A stretch of 64,000 nucleotides of DNA from Arabidopsis thaliana (GCF_000001735.4 NC_003070.9:18089971-18153970); one strand, 5' to 3'. Numbered from the stretch's first letter, positions 1-11,452 are shown. Made by a program: numbers and translations. The notes: generated from the letters alone by a model not told the origin.

Positions 1-1620
1 TTTTTATGAAACAATATATTAGAAAACATTTATACATTGTCGTTATGTCAGGTGTTATTGTATTATTGTCGTTCTTACATTAATGCGTTTGTTGATAATA
101 TTATCTACATTTTTGGTCAACGCGACAAAAAGATTCATGCGATAACTATAATCGTGGAATCTACGATCGTATATAACGTTTCCACAAAAATCGCATTTGG
201 ATATTTAGGCGATAATTTTAACTTTTAAAGGAATCGTTGTTTTGTTCGAAGTTTTACAACTAAATATATTAGTTTTTCCTTTTAGTTATTATCTTTCATT
301 CGTCTTTTCTTGTTATTTATTCTTTTTTCTTGCTCATATTTTTATACAATATAACATAATGATTGATCAATATCTATAGAGAAGGATGATAGAATTTAAA
401 TATATTATATATATAATTTATGTTATTAGTTCTTAAATAATATTTACAACACATTGTCGAGAAATTTTTGTTATTGATTGTTTTGTTAATTGATAACTAA
501 AAATCATTATAAATTTTACATAAAAAAAGTTTTGTCGGAAATAAAACAAATAAATTTAATTATTTAAAAGCATTATCGAGAATAGAGTGAGTTAATAATA
601 TGTGTCACTCAACTATGGATCATTTTCCATTTAACTTAAGAGTTAATAGTCGACGATAAAATGAAAGATATTAAAAACATATCTATAAATTTGGAAATAT
701 TAATTACGTAATATGTATGTGAAATTATATAGTTGTCTTCAAAATTGTCAGATACAAAGAATATAGTTTATTCATCAAAAAAAATCGAAAATATAGAGAA
801 TCACAATGTTTAATTAGTAATACAATTATAATGTCAGATTTTTAAAAAGACGATTGCACTAAATTCATTACAAATTTGACACTAAATTTTTTTAAAAAAG
901 TATAGTTCAACAAACACAATAAATAGTTCACTGAAAAAAAATCAAAAACAAAAACAAATATTGGTGTTTATAATGTACTCTCTAAGAAATTGAAATGGCT
1001 ATTTCCAAATTATTTGTAATTAGTAGTTTCAGTTTTATATTACTTGATATATATCTGAATATAATTCTTTTCATAATATGATAACATATTTGAGATTTTT
1101 AGACACATGTCATATCTAATCTGATAAATTCTACCATCAAATTTAATATCTAAGCAATTATAGTATTATCATATACCAAATACTGTAATCTCTCATAGTC
1201 AAATATATTCAAAATGACTCATCAATTAATTCCATATATTAAAATTCATAGTAAAGACAGAATTATATGACCGTACATCGTCTCTATAGTCTCTGCCAAG
1301 TGCCAATTTACCATTTGAAGAAGACACGTGGGTCATAATCTAGGAGACGTTATATATGGTTACGTTTTTTACCCTAATTTGTTTCAATATTATGATGATC
1401 TGTATTCAAACCCCATTCTTCTTGATGTGCATCACTTTAATTAAATAGATCCAAAATAGCAAACAAAATCTAGCACAAATAAATACCATTTACCAACGGC
1501 TAACAAATGGTGAAAATATATGAAGATTCCATATTTGATCGTTTTTGGTATATCTACATACGTGTTCACATTTTCAAGATTGCTAAAAACTTCTCACTGA
1601 TACACATCTCCATTTCCGGA
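1..1620. other. AT-rich intergenic region upstream of YUC10
   Basis: No convincing gene is seen here. A 63-codon open frame at 37-228 has no recognisable domain and no splice or promoter context. The rest is AT-rich spacer, with a CACGTG core at about 1325 that could be a G-box some 385 bp upstream of the YUC10 start. Confidence 0.6.
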
Positions 1621-1626
1621 TATGAG

Positions 1627-1636
1627 TATATAAATA
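1627..1636 (+). promoter_or_regulatory. TATA box of YUC10
   Basis: The string TATATAAATA lies 75 bp before the YUC10 ATG, a normal distance for a plant TATA box with a short leader. It is assigned from the sequence alone; the transcription start is not known from this window. Confidence 0.55.
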
Positions 1637-1710
1637 CAAATCACCATCGAAACCAAGAACATCACAATTAAACACACACCAGAGAGAATCTATCAAACTA
1701 AACACAAGAA

Positions 1711-3804
1711 ATGGAGACCGTAGTGGTGATTGTGGGAGCTGGACCGGCCGGTTTAGCAACATCGGTTTGTCTAAACCAACACTCAATCCCAAACGTGATC
1801 CTCGAGAAAGAAGACATCTATGCATCCCTTTGGAAGAAACGAGCGTACGATCGTCTCAAACTTCACTTAGCCAAAGAATTTTGCCAGCTTCCTTTCATGC
1901 CACACGGTCGTGAGGTTCCAACCTTTATGTCCAAAGAGCTTTTCGTCAACTACCTTGACGCTTACGTTGCCCGTTTCGACATCAACCCTAGGTACAACCG
2001 TACCGTGAAGTCCTCAACGTTCGATGAGTCCAATAACAAGTGGAGGGTCGTGGCCGAAAACACGGTAACCGGAGAAACCGAGGTGTATTGGTCGGAGTTT
2101 CTGGTGGTTGCGACCGGGGAGAACGGAGATGGGAATATTCCGATGGTGGAGGGGATTGACACTTTTGGGGGAGAGATTATGCACTCGAGTGAGTACAAGT
2201 CCGGTCGTGATTTTAAAGATAAAAATGTTCTTGTGGTCGGAGGTGGAAATTCCGGTATGGAGATTAGTTTTGATCTTTGCAACTTCGGAGCTAATACGAC
2301 CATTCTAATTAGAACTCCAGTAAGTAATTAATGTTGTTTTGTCTCTTTTAATTATTATAATTTGTCTGCATGAAAGCTTAAGATGCACACTTGTCTTGCA
2401 TGTGTGATTTTTTTCTCCGTTGTACACAATTACTAAGACGTCCCTAAGGCCTTAACAATAACTGATCTTTGGTCAATTCATGGATACAAACTCATTGTGA
2501 TTTATGAGATCCAAAAGATAGATGATGGCTTGGCTTGTAAAATATCAATTGGCACCCATATCCTTCATTGAGTTCTAATGTAATCTAAAATTTTCATTCC
2601 ATAACCATATGTAGATGGTGTGTGTATATACATTAGGGTTTTCTTTTGTAGAAAATAACACATCAAATAATGTTCTTTCTCTAAATCTGTGCAGAGACAC
2701 GTGGTGACTAAAGAAGTGATACACTTGGGGATGACACTTCTGAAGTATGCTCCAGTGGCGATGGTCGACACATTGGTGACGACTATGGCAAAAATTTTGT
2801 ACGGAGATCTCTCCAAGTACGGACTCTTCCGACCAAAACAAGGTCCTTTCGCCACCAAACTCTTTACCGGAAAAGCTCCTGTCATTGATGTTGGAACTGT
2901 CGAGAAGATTCGCGATGGCGAGATTCAGGTACCTTCACTTGTCCATCAAATTTCATCTTCATCTTTATTTTATTTTTTAAAGGATTTTTATTGGTTTCTT
3001 ACTAATGTATAAAACTGTCGGTCTATTTTTCTGTTTTGTGGTCAAACAGTGTCAGTCTTTTAAATTTTGGTTTATATGAAAAGGATAAGCAATTAAAGTA
3101 TAAACAGTTGTAAAGGAGGATAACGTTAGTAATTTCTGCACGACTCCAAAATAACCCTTGATTTTAGATGTTTCAAACCTCAATTTTTTTTTCATATATC
3201 CTACTGATTTCACACAAATTAATGAAGATATAACCTCATAAGCATTTATTGTTCAAAGCTTCTTGAGGACTTAGTTAAATGATAAGTGGTAACTTCGATT
3301 AAATGGAAACACTATTAACTAACTAATAATGCAATGTTAGGTTATCAATGGTGGGATTGGAAGCATCAACGGGAAGACCTTGACGTTCGAAAACGGACAT
3401 AAACAAGATTTCGATGCGATTGTGTTTGCTACTGGTTACAAAAGCTCCGTTTGCAATTGGTTAGAGGTATTTTAACATGAGTACCCTATTGGACAACGAT
3501 ATATGTTAAGTATAGATTTGATCTTATCAAGTGAAAATGAAATCCTAACGAGTAACGAGACTAGGAAATACTCTTGTGCATAAATACTTGTATAATGATG
3601 TGTTTTTGTGATATTATACAGGACTATGAATACGTGATGAAGAAGGATGGATTCCCCAAAGCACCGATGCCAAAACATTGGAAAGGAGAGAAGAATCTTT
3701 ACTGTGCCGGATTTTCAAGAAAAGGAATCGCCGGAGGTGCTGAGGATGCTATGTCTGTAGCCGACGACATCAGATCTATCTTGGCTACCTTAAAAAATAA
3801 TTGA
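1711..3804 (+). CDS. YUC10: YUCCA10 flavin-containing monooxygenase (auxin biosynthesis)
   Basis: Four exons (1711-2319, 2695-2928, 3341-3466, 3622-3804) give 383 aa, the size I recall for YUC10. YUCCA enzymes oxidatively decarboxylate indole-3-pyruvate to indole-3-acetic acid using FAD and NADPH in the cytosol or ER. The FAD-binding GAGPAG is at residues 9-14, the ATG-containing linker VVATGEN at about 132-138, the NADPH-binding GGGNSG at 177-182 and the FMO signature FATGY at about 310-314. All introns have GT..AG ends and the exons join in frame. The last exon and its 3' flank are duplicated directly and in inverted orientation just downstream, an odd feature for this family. From the literature I recall YUC10 as an endosperm gene expressed from the paternal allele; nothing in the coding sequence shows that directly. 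Confidence 0.95.
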
Positions 3805-4641
3805 AGCTGTATTCATTAACCTGCAAGATATTAAGACTTAATAATAAAATGAAAGAGAGAAAAAAATAGTAAGAGGTAAGAATATCTATATATCTACTCT
3901 AGTGCGCCATGTCTTTAATATCCGTAAAATAGTAAAAAATAATTAAAGCTGTATTCCGTGAAAATATTAAGACTTAATAAAATAAGGAAAGAGAAAAAAA
4001 ATAATAATAGTAAGAAGTAAGAAAACCAATATGTATTCATCTACTCTAGTAGAATAGTACTGTATTTTGCCATTTTGGGGGGTCTCATTCACGAATATGT
4101 AATATGCCATTTTATGATATATATATATATATATAGTTTGATTATTCTACTCGTAAATATAGTGCTTATGAATAATAGCGGTTCTTACCGTTTAAAACTA
4201 ATTATAGAAATTATTTGTTTGGAACCGCTCAAAATCGTTTAATTTTTTTTTAAAAAATTATTTCTCGTGAGCAACAATAAAGGAAAAAGAAAGGAAAATA
4301 TATTTTTTTGGTAAGAAGGAAATAAAAATATTACCAAACTATTTTTTTCTATCAAAAATATTATTTCTTAAAACATTATTTTTTTTTCTTCATCAAAATC
4401 ATGAGTCAATCCAAAGTTCCAAACTAAAGAATACCTAACAAGAGGGTAAGTACACATTGTAAAAATATTGTTTAGTTTATTCATAATTACTAGATGTATT
4501 CTTAGTTTCTTACCATTAAACGTTTGACAATCTAATCACTGTAAAAGGTCCTATAGATGGTTCTATGAATAATGCATTAGGCACTGCTCGCTGCTTTGTA
4601 GAATGACAAAATCTTTTTACTAGCACAAGTTAAAATATTTG
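3603..4641 (+). repeat. Direct segmental duplication, copy 1 (YUC10 exon 4 and 3' flank)
   Basis: About 1.04 kb running from the end of YUC10 intron 3 through exon 4 and the 3' flank is repeated almost base for base at 4886-6802 once an inserted element is removed (732 + 311 bp). Copy 1 contains the functional exon 4. It also contains the uninterrupted form (ATAAAAATA at 4322-4330) of the site where copy 2 carries the insertion. A (TA)n run near 4115-4135 is present in both copies. Confidence 0.88.
3796..4052 (+). repeat. Nested tandem duplication in the YUC10 3' flank
   Basis: The sequence from about 3796 to 3905, covering the stop codon region and early 3' UTR, recurs in diverged form at about 3938-4052. 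Landmarks are AATAATTRAAGCTGTATTC, TATTAAGACTTAATAA and ATCTACTCTAGT. The same pair is seen in copy 2 at about 5080-5350, so this small duplication is older than the kilobase-scale one. Confidence 0.75.
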
Positions 4642-4703
4642 TAGTATAGATTTATTAAGTATATGTTAAGATCAAATCTATACTTAAAATATTTGTAAAA
4701 TAT

Positions 4704-4884
4704 TTGCAGGTTAACGAATACAACTTTAATTATTTTTTATGGTAGCCAAGATAGGATGATGTCGTCGGCCACGGACATAGCATCATCGGCACCTCCAGCG
4801 ATTACTTTTTTTGAAAATCCGGCACAATAAAGATTCTTCTCTTATTTCCAATGCTTTGGCATCGGTGCTTTGGGAATCCATCCT
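4704..4884 (-). pseudogene. Inverted copy of YUC10 exon 4
   Basis: On the minus strand this segment reads through YUC10 exon 4 codons (…TTCCCAAAGCACCGATG…) and on past the stop into the 3' UTR landmark GTTAACCTGC, with scattered substitutions and small deletions. A fragment of intron 3 in inverted orientation (AAGATCAAATCTATACTTAA) lies just beyond at about 4666-4686. It shares diagnostic bases with the direct pseudo-exon downstream (for example ACCATAAAAA, where the gene has ACCTTAAAAA), so the two arms are probably closer to each other than to the gene. It cannot encode a protein by itself. Confidence 0.85.
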
Positions 4885-4904
4885 ATTTTTGTGATATTAT
4901 ACAG

Positions 4905-5087
4905 GACTATGAATACGTGGTGAAGAAGAATGGATTCCCCAAAGCACCGATGCCAGATCATTGGAAAGGAGAGAAGAATCTTTACTGTGCCGGATTTTAA
5001 AGAAAAGGAATCGTCGGAGGTGCCGAGGATGCTATGTCCATCGCCGACGACATCAGATCTATCTTGGCTACCATAAAAAATAATTGA
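4905..5087 (+). pseudogene. Direct copy of YUC10 exon 4 with an in-frame stop
   Basis: This is a full-length 183-bp copy of YUC10 exon 4, preceded by the same acceptor (GATATTATACAG). At 4998-5000 the codon that is TCA in the gene is TAA, so the copy would be cut short about half-way. No copies of exons 1-3 are nearby. It could still be reached by splicing from YUC10, giving an alternative and mostly non-coding 3' end. It forms the second arm of a hairpin with 4704-4884. Confidence 0.9.
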
Positions 5088-5617
5088 AGCTGTATTCGTT
5101 AACCTGCAAGATATTAAGACTCAATAATAAAATGAAAGAGAGAAACAAATAGTAGGAGGTAAGAATATCTATATGTATTCATGTCTACTCTAGTGCGTCA
5201 TGTCTCTAATATCCGTAAAATAATAAAACATAATTAAAGCTGTATTCCGTGAAAATACTAAGACTTAATAAAATAATGAAAGTGAGAAAAAAAAAATAGT
5301 AAGAAGTAAGAAAATCAATATGTATTCATCTACTCTAGTAGACTAGTACTGTATTTTGCCATTTTGGGGGGTCTCATTCACGAATATGTAATATGCCATA
5401 TATATATATATATATAGTTTGATTATTCTACTCGTAAATGTAGTGTTTATGAATAATAGCGGTTCTTACCGTTTAAAAATAGTTTTAGAAATTATTTTCA
5501 ACTATTTGGAACCGCTCAAAATCGTTGAATTTAAAAAAAAAAAACTATTTCTCGTGAGCAACAATAAAGGAAAAGGAAAGGAAAATATATTTTTTTGGTA
5601 AGAAGGAAATAAAAATA

Positions 5618-6482
5618 GGGAAATTTGCAAGAATAACTAACAAAAATTTATAAATTAACAAAGTAACACAAGACAAAAAAACAGCTATATTATATATAAT
5701 AATACCATATTCTATCCCTCTCTTTCTACCTCACTGTAAGTCTTTCCCTCTCTCCACTCTCTCTCGTCTTTTTTTCTTTCTTCTCCCAATCTCATCTCTC
5801 TTTCTTTTTTCTCTTTTTTTAGCATTTTATTTGTATCTCCATGTCACCTCACTTTCCTTTTTTCTCAGAATCCTCACACATTTTGTTTTTTTTTCCTAAC
5901 TAGTAAAAATGATTTTTTTTTGTAAAATTGTTAGGGTACAAACCTCCAAAATGCAAACTCTTGTCACTTTCTTTTAATAGATTCGCGTTGCATCCGTTAT
6001 CACATAACAAACAAACAAGAAGGATAAAGTAGATTTTTCAGATACCACTAATGTTATATGATTGCTTGGGTTGTCAATATTGTATCTTAGGGTATAGTTT
6101 TTTTATACATCCAAAATAGTATAGTACAACATTTTATTTCTATACATCCAAAATAGTACAATATGTTTTTACTTACAAACACTATTTACTATTTTATAAA
6201 TTCACATCCGATTTTAAAAATTCAAACTATGTTGTATGTAGAAAAAAATATAAATTTTTATCTAATAAATTTTAGAATTAGAATCTATTTTTTGGAAAAG
6301 ATATATAACAAAAACATACAAATGGGTAAAAACTAAATGAGGTGTTACTAAATCATCTCTCACAAACTACTCCACACCAAAATTGTCTTTTCTCAACCCT
6401 TATATGCTACTTTCTTAATTTATATATATGCTGCTATATTCTTAATTAAACTTTGAATTTTGGTTATACACCTAATTCACCC
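5618..6482. mobile_element. Non-autonomous Mutator-like (MULE) element, 865 bp
   Basis: The element begins GGGAAATTTGCAAGAATAAC and ends with the complement of GGGTGAATTAGGTGTATAAC. These are weak terminal repeats with the GGG start and AT-rich look common in Arabidopsis MULEs. It is flanked by a perfect 9-bp direct repeat, ATAAAAATA (5609-5617 and 6483-6491), the target-site length typical of Mutator elements. The empty site is present in the paralogous copy at 4322-4330, which fixes both borders. There is no transposase frame. The left third (about 5700-5880) is strongly CT-rich, like a plant 5' leader, and may be captured host sequence. Confidence 0.82.
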
Positions 6483-6802
6483 ATAAAAATATTACCAAAC
6501 TACTTTTTTCTATCAAAAATATTATTTCTTAAAACACTATTTTTTTTTCTCCATCAAAATCATGAGTCAATCCAAAGTTCCAAACTAAAGAATACCTAAC
6601 AAGAGGGTAAGTACATATTATAAAAATATTGTTTAGTTTATTCATAATTACTAGATGTATTCTTAGTTTCTTACCATTAAACGTTTGACAATCTAATCAC
6701 TGTAAAAGGTCCTAAAGATGGTTCTATGAATAATGCATTAGGCACTGCTCGCTGCTTTGTAGAATGACAAAATCTTTTTACTAGCACAAGTTAAAATATT
6801 TG

Positions 6803-8090
6803 TTAACATATTTTGTAATATGCAAGTAAATTTGAGATTTTTTTAAAAAAATATATAATTTTATCCACATGTATCATATATAATACTATTCAAGGTGAAA
6901 TATGTTAAGGTTAAAAATATGTAGAATTTTCTAATTTTTTAGAATGCAATAATATAAAATTTTAATTTATAAATAAATTCTCGAATTAATTATGATGTGC
7001 AGTAGCACCGCCTTCACCTAATTATATTTTCATATATTTTTTTGAAAAAAGGAAAAAAAAATCATAACCAAGTCAATCCTTGAATATATGTTTGAAACGT
7101 GGAATATATATAAGTTGATAAAATTCTAGGTACACTATATATTTAATTTGGATTTCAGATTTATTAATATTTCTGCAAAAATGCTCATTTGTTCCATAAT
7201 TATACGCAGCTTCTATAAGAACAAAACAGTATTCTTTGAATCTACTCTCTCACTCACTCTTTGACCTAAAAGTTCATATATATGTATCGATCTTAGAAAA
7301 TGATTATAAGTCAAAGAGTAACACCATATTGGACCGAAGAGTTTGGTACAATCCGTAGTCTAAAGGACTAGGAAGTTCACACAAAACAATAAAAATTTGA
7401 TATGTTGCATAAGTAAAGTTTCAATAGTTTCTTATGATTTTTGACTAAAATTATATAGTCCTTCCAATCGACTTTCATAATTAAAAAATAAAATAAAATT
7501 ACAAAACTCATTCATAGATTATTTGCTAAACATGTTACAAACTCAATTACTAGCTTCCTCATGTATTTTCTCTGTTTTAGTTTTCTAGACAAAATTGTCA
7601 ATTGTGTATCTTGAAACAGAAACTTTCGTGTCAATAACTATTACAGATTAGTTTAAAGTTACTTATAAAGCCATAGCGTATCAATTTTTTTGTAGCCTCG
7701 TTAAGTTTCTCATTGATTTCGATCGAAGAGAGTCAGAAAAATGGTTTACTTGAGAAAAGAAAATAGGTCATATGTTTTTCTTTCTTTCTATTTTGTTAAA
7801 TGGATTGTTATAAGGTGGACTTAATAAGAAGCGAACAATATGTTTCACTAAAACCCAACCAACTAAAAAGCCCACTAAAACTTTCTGCCCATTATAGAGA
7901 GGGAGGCGCTACTTCTCCGCTTTGACCTATTTCAAACCGTTGCCACTTGACACAAGTACCAAAACAAAAAATCTATTTCCATAATCAGACGTTCTCCACG
8001 TGGACGGTACAGATCAAATAATCCGCGCGAAGACAGAACCGTTGGATGTAAATGCTGCAAAGACAGTTATACCCCTAACAAGAATCAAAA
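6803..8090. other. Intergenic region and distal promoter of NUC-L1
   Basis: AT-rich sequence without a credible open frame. Near its end an AGCCCA motif (7869-7874, the complement of a TGGGCT site II element) suits the promoter of a growth-regulated gene. Confidence 0.5.
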
Positions 8091-8093
8091 CGA

Positions 8094-8120
8094 TTATAAA
8101 TACATGTTCTAAAACCCTAA
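8094..8120 (+). promoter_or_regulatory. TATA box and telo-box of NUC-L1
   Basis: TTATAAATA at about 8094-8102 is followed by AAACCCTAA at 8112-8120, the interstitial telomere motif (telo-box) found upstream of many plant ribosome-biogenesis genes. With the site II-like motif 240 bp upstream it forms the usual module driving proliferating-cell expression. The regulatory role is inferred from family knowledge. Confidence 0.6.
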
Positions 8121-8215
8121 GCTGAAAAATATCTTCACGCAGCTGTCTAGGGTTTTTCGCCTCTTTCTCAACTCTCTTCTCGAAAACCTAGCAGTCGTCT
8201 CTTTCTCAGTTCTCC

Positions 8216-11200
8216 ATGGGAAAGTCTAAATCCGCCACCAAAGTAATCTTCTTCTCCCCTTTATGGCTCTCTTCTCTGCTCTTCTTACTCTGTTTTGATT
8301 CTCTCTGTTTCTTTCTGGTCTTACGATTTTAACGAGCTTTGATTTGTGTTTTTTTATATTTTCAGGTTGTTGCAGAGATTAAGGCCACTAAGCCTTTGAA
8401 GAAAGGTATGAACTTTGGTTTCCTATTGCCTTAGATGCTTTGCTCTCTGTTTGGTTATGAAAGTTTGGATTTTTATTTCTATGTTGCTCGTTCTGCTATG
8501 GCTGATGGTATAAGTTGTTTAATTTGTTTAACCCATGAACGTGTAAGGTCTCTGTATTCATTTGTTTGGGAATATGTGGTCATAGAATTCAATAATAGTC
8601 TGTTCTCTTTAGTATATTGACTTGTTAATATTGAATTTGGAACCTTTAGTGTTGTGATTGAACGTTTTATTGAATTTGATTGTTAGGCAAGAGAGAGCCT
8701 GAAGATGATATTGACACCAAAGTGAGTCTTAAGAAGCAGAAGAAAGACGTGATTGCTGCTGTCCAGAAGGAAAAAGCTGTGAAGAAGGTTCCTAAGAAGG
8801 TTGAGAGCTCTGATGATTCAGATTCTGAATCTGAGGAAGAGGAGAAGGTACAACTTTGTCCGTCTTTATTCATTTGTTGGTTTGAGTATTTAATTTGAGT
8901 GTTTTTTCTAATCATATTCTTTAAAATATATCAGGCTAAGAAAGTCCCAGCCAAGAAGGCTGCTTCAAGCAGTGATGAGTCATCTGATGACTCTTCTTCA
9001 GATGATGAACCTGCACCCAAGAAGGCCGTTGCTGCTACTAACGGAACTGTTGCAAAGAAGTCTAAGGATGACTCATCATCATCTGATGATGATTCTTCAG
9101 ACGAGGTTTATATCTTATCCTTATGCAGTTTATTCCCTTTTTCATTAGAGTTGTGCTAACATACCTTTGCTCTTTCCTATTACCTTTAATTTCAGGAAGT
9201 TGCTGTCACCAAGAAGCCCGCAGCTGCTGCTAAAAATGGCTCTGTAAAGGCCAAGAAAGAGAGTTCGTCTGAAGATGATTCATCTTCTGAAGACGTAAGC
9301 TTCTCATAAGTATTTCGCACACTCTTTACTTTTGAATTATTTTTGGGACAACAATTAATTTTAATGTCTATTGATTGGAAAATAACTAGGAACCTGCGAA
9401 GAAACCTGCTGCTAAGATTGCCAAGCCAGCTGCTAAGGATTCTTCATCCTCTGATGATGACTCAGATGAGGATTCCGAGGATGAGGTACTTTTGATATCT
9501 TCAGTTTTGCTTATGTTGTGTGTTTTACTAGTACTCAAACTTTTTTTATTTGCTTAATAGAATTTTATGTCTTCATATGGATCTCTAACTACTTCTTTAA
9601 TGAAAATAGAAACCTGCTACCAAGAAGGCAGCTCCTGCTGCTGCCAAGGCTGCAAGCAGCTCAGATTCATCAGATGAAGATTCTGATGAGGTGTGCTTAA
9701 ACATACTTGATTTGATTTGCTTATGATTCTTTTCAAGCAGCTTTGGGTTTTCTGTATTGCAGTCGTTGACATAATCCATGTGTCTGTTGATATTTGCAGG
9801 AAAGTGAAGATGAGAAACCTGCCCAGAAAAAGGCTGACACTAAGGCCTCTAAAAAATCGAGTAGTGATGAGTCAAGCGAGTCTGAGGAAGATGAGAGTGA
9901 AGACGAGGAGGAAACCCCTAAGAAAAAGGTGCGAGCAATGTTTTCATACTCTTTGATATCTATTTCGCAAATGGTGAATAGCTACAATGGTTTCTTTCTG
10001 TTTGCTTATAGAATCTCTACTTTACTGTAATATATATAAACAGAGCTCTGATGTAGAAATGGTTGATGCTGAGAAATCAAGTGCTAAACAGGTATGAATT
10101 CCTTATGGTAGCATCTTTTCCCCTCTTTCTATTTGTGTTTTGTTATGTTGTAGTTAAGTTTGTGTACACGTTCAGCCAAAGACACCATCCACTCCTGCTG
10201 CTGGAGGATCAAAGACACTCTTTGCTGCCAATCTCTCTTTTAACATTGAAAGAGCAGATGTGTAAGTACCCAAACCTTTGATTCCCTCTCTTGTCTTGGT
10301 GAAAGTTTATCATGACCTGACATCTTATACTCAAATGTGCAGTGAGAATTTCTTCAAAGAAGCTGGTGAAGTTGTTGATGTTAGATTCTCTACCAACAGA
10401 GACGATGGTTCTTTCAGGGGATTTGGCCATGTTGAGTTCGCATCTTCTGAAGAAGCACAGAAGGTGAGTAGTTCTTACATATGAATGATAATATTTTTCA
10501 GTTGTCATCATTTGATTTACAGTTGCTGATTAAATTCTTTATACTTTTAGGCGCTTGAATTCCATGGTAGGCCATTGCTCGGTCGTGAGATTCGTCTTGA
10601 TATTGCTCAGGAGAGAGGTGAGAGAGGCGAGAGACCCGCATTCACTCCACAAAGCGGGTATGTTAGTCTTCCATGATTTGGAGTTTTTGTTTCTTGTAAA
10701 ATAGTTCCATATGTTGATAATATTCTCTTATTTAAATTATTGCAGCAACTTCAGAAGTGGTGGTGATGGTGGTGATGAAAAGAAAATTTTCGTTAAGGGA
10801 TTTGACGCTTCACTTTCTGAGGATGATATCAAGAACACTTTGAGGGAACATTTCAGTTCATGTGGAGAGATCAAAAATGTATCTGTTCCAATTGACCGTG
10901 ACACTGGTAACTCCAAAGGGTTAGTGATTATTACTCTCTCTTAGTTGTCATTAGTTTGTGAATTTTCTCTATTGAAAGTTAAGTGCTAACTAAATTAATG
11001 TTTTTTTTCTCCTCAGAATTGCTTACCTTGAGTTTTCAGAAGGCAAAGAGAAGGCGTTGGAACTAAATGGAAGTGATATGGGAGGAGGATTCTATCTTGT
11101 AGTCGATGAGCCTAGACCGAGAGGAGATAGCAGTGGTGGTGGTGGATTTGGAAGGGGCAATGGTCGTTTCGGTAGTGGTGGTGGCAGAGGAAGAGATGGA

Positions 11201-11452
11201 GGTCGTGGTCGTTTTGGTAGTGGTGGTGGCAGAGGAAGAGATGGAGGTCGTGGTCGTTTTGGTAGTGGTGGTGGCAGGGGAAGTGATCGTGGTCGTGGAA
11301 GACCTAGTTTTACTCCCCAAGGTTAGATAAATTGTTCTTGATTCATGTTTTCTAGCTTCTTTATAACAAGTTAACATGTCACTAATTCTTGGGTTTATGT
11401 TGGCTTTGCAATATATGTTGCAGGTAAGAAGACTACCTTCGGTGACGAGTAG
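8216..11452 (+). CDS. NUC-L1: Nucleolin-like protein 1
   Basis: Fifteen exons: 8216-8242, 8366-8405, 8687-8847, 8935-9105, 9196-9294, 9390-9485, 9610-9690, 9800-9928, 10044-10091, 10176-10261, 10343-10463, 10551-10657, 10746-10919, 11017-11321 and 11424-11452. They join to 557 aa. Residues 1 to about 285 alternate Lys/Ala/Pro-rich and Ser/Asp/Glu-rich blocks, the acidic histone- and rRNA-chromatin-binding region of nucleolins. Two RNA-recognition motifs follow (about 297-375 with KTLFAANLS, about 400-480 with KKIFVKGFDAS), then a glycine-arginine-rich tail. Nucleolin organises rDNA chromatin and early pre-rRNA processing in the nucleolus. Exons 4 to 9 all start and end on codon boundaries. 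The start is the first ATG after the TATA/telo-box region. Confidence 0.95.

Larger units (their letters stand above)
4886..6802 (+). repeat. Direct segmental duplication, copy 2, interrupted by a transposon
   Basis: This is the partner of 3603-4641. The similarity runs 4886-5617, breaks at the inserted element 5618-6482, and resumes at 6483/6492-6802, ending at ATTTGT just as copy 1 does at 4641. Divergence is low apart from the stop mutation and length differences in A/T runs, which points to a recent duplication. Confidence 0.88.

Noticed and set aside
11063-11377. Threonine-rich antisense frame under nucleolin
   Set aside because: It mirrors the GGT/GGA repeats of the RGG tail on the opposite strand; no splice or promoter context.
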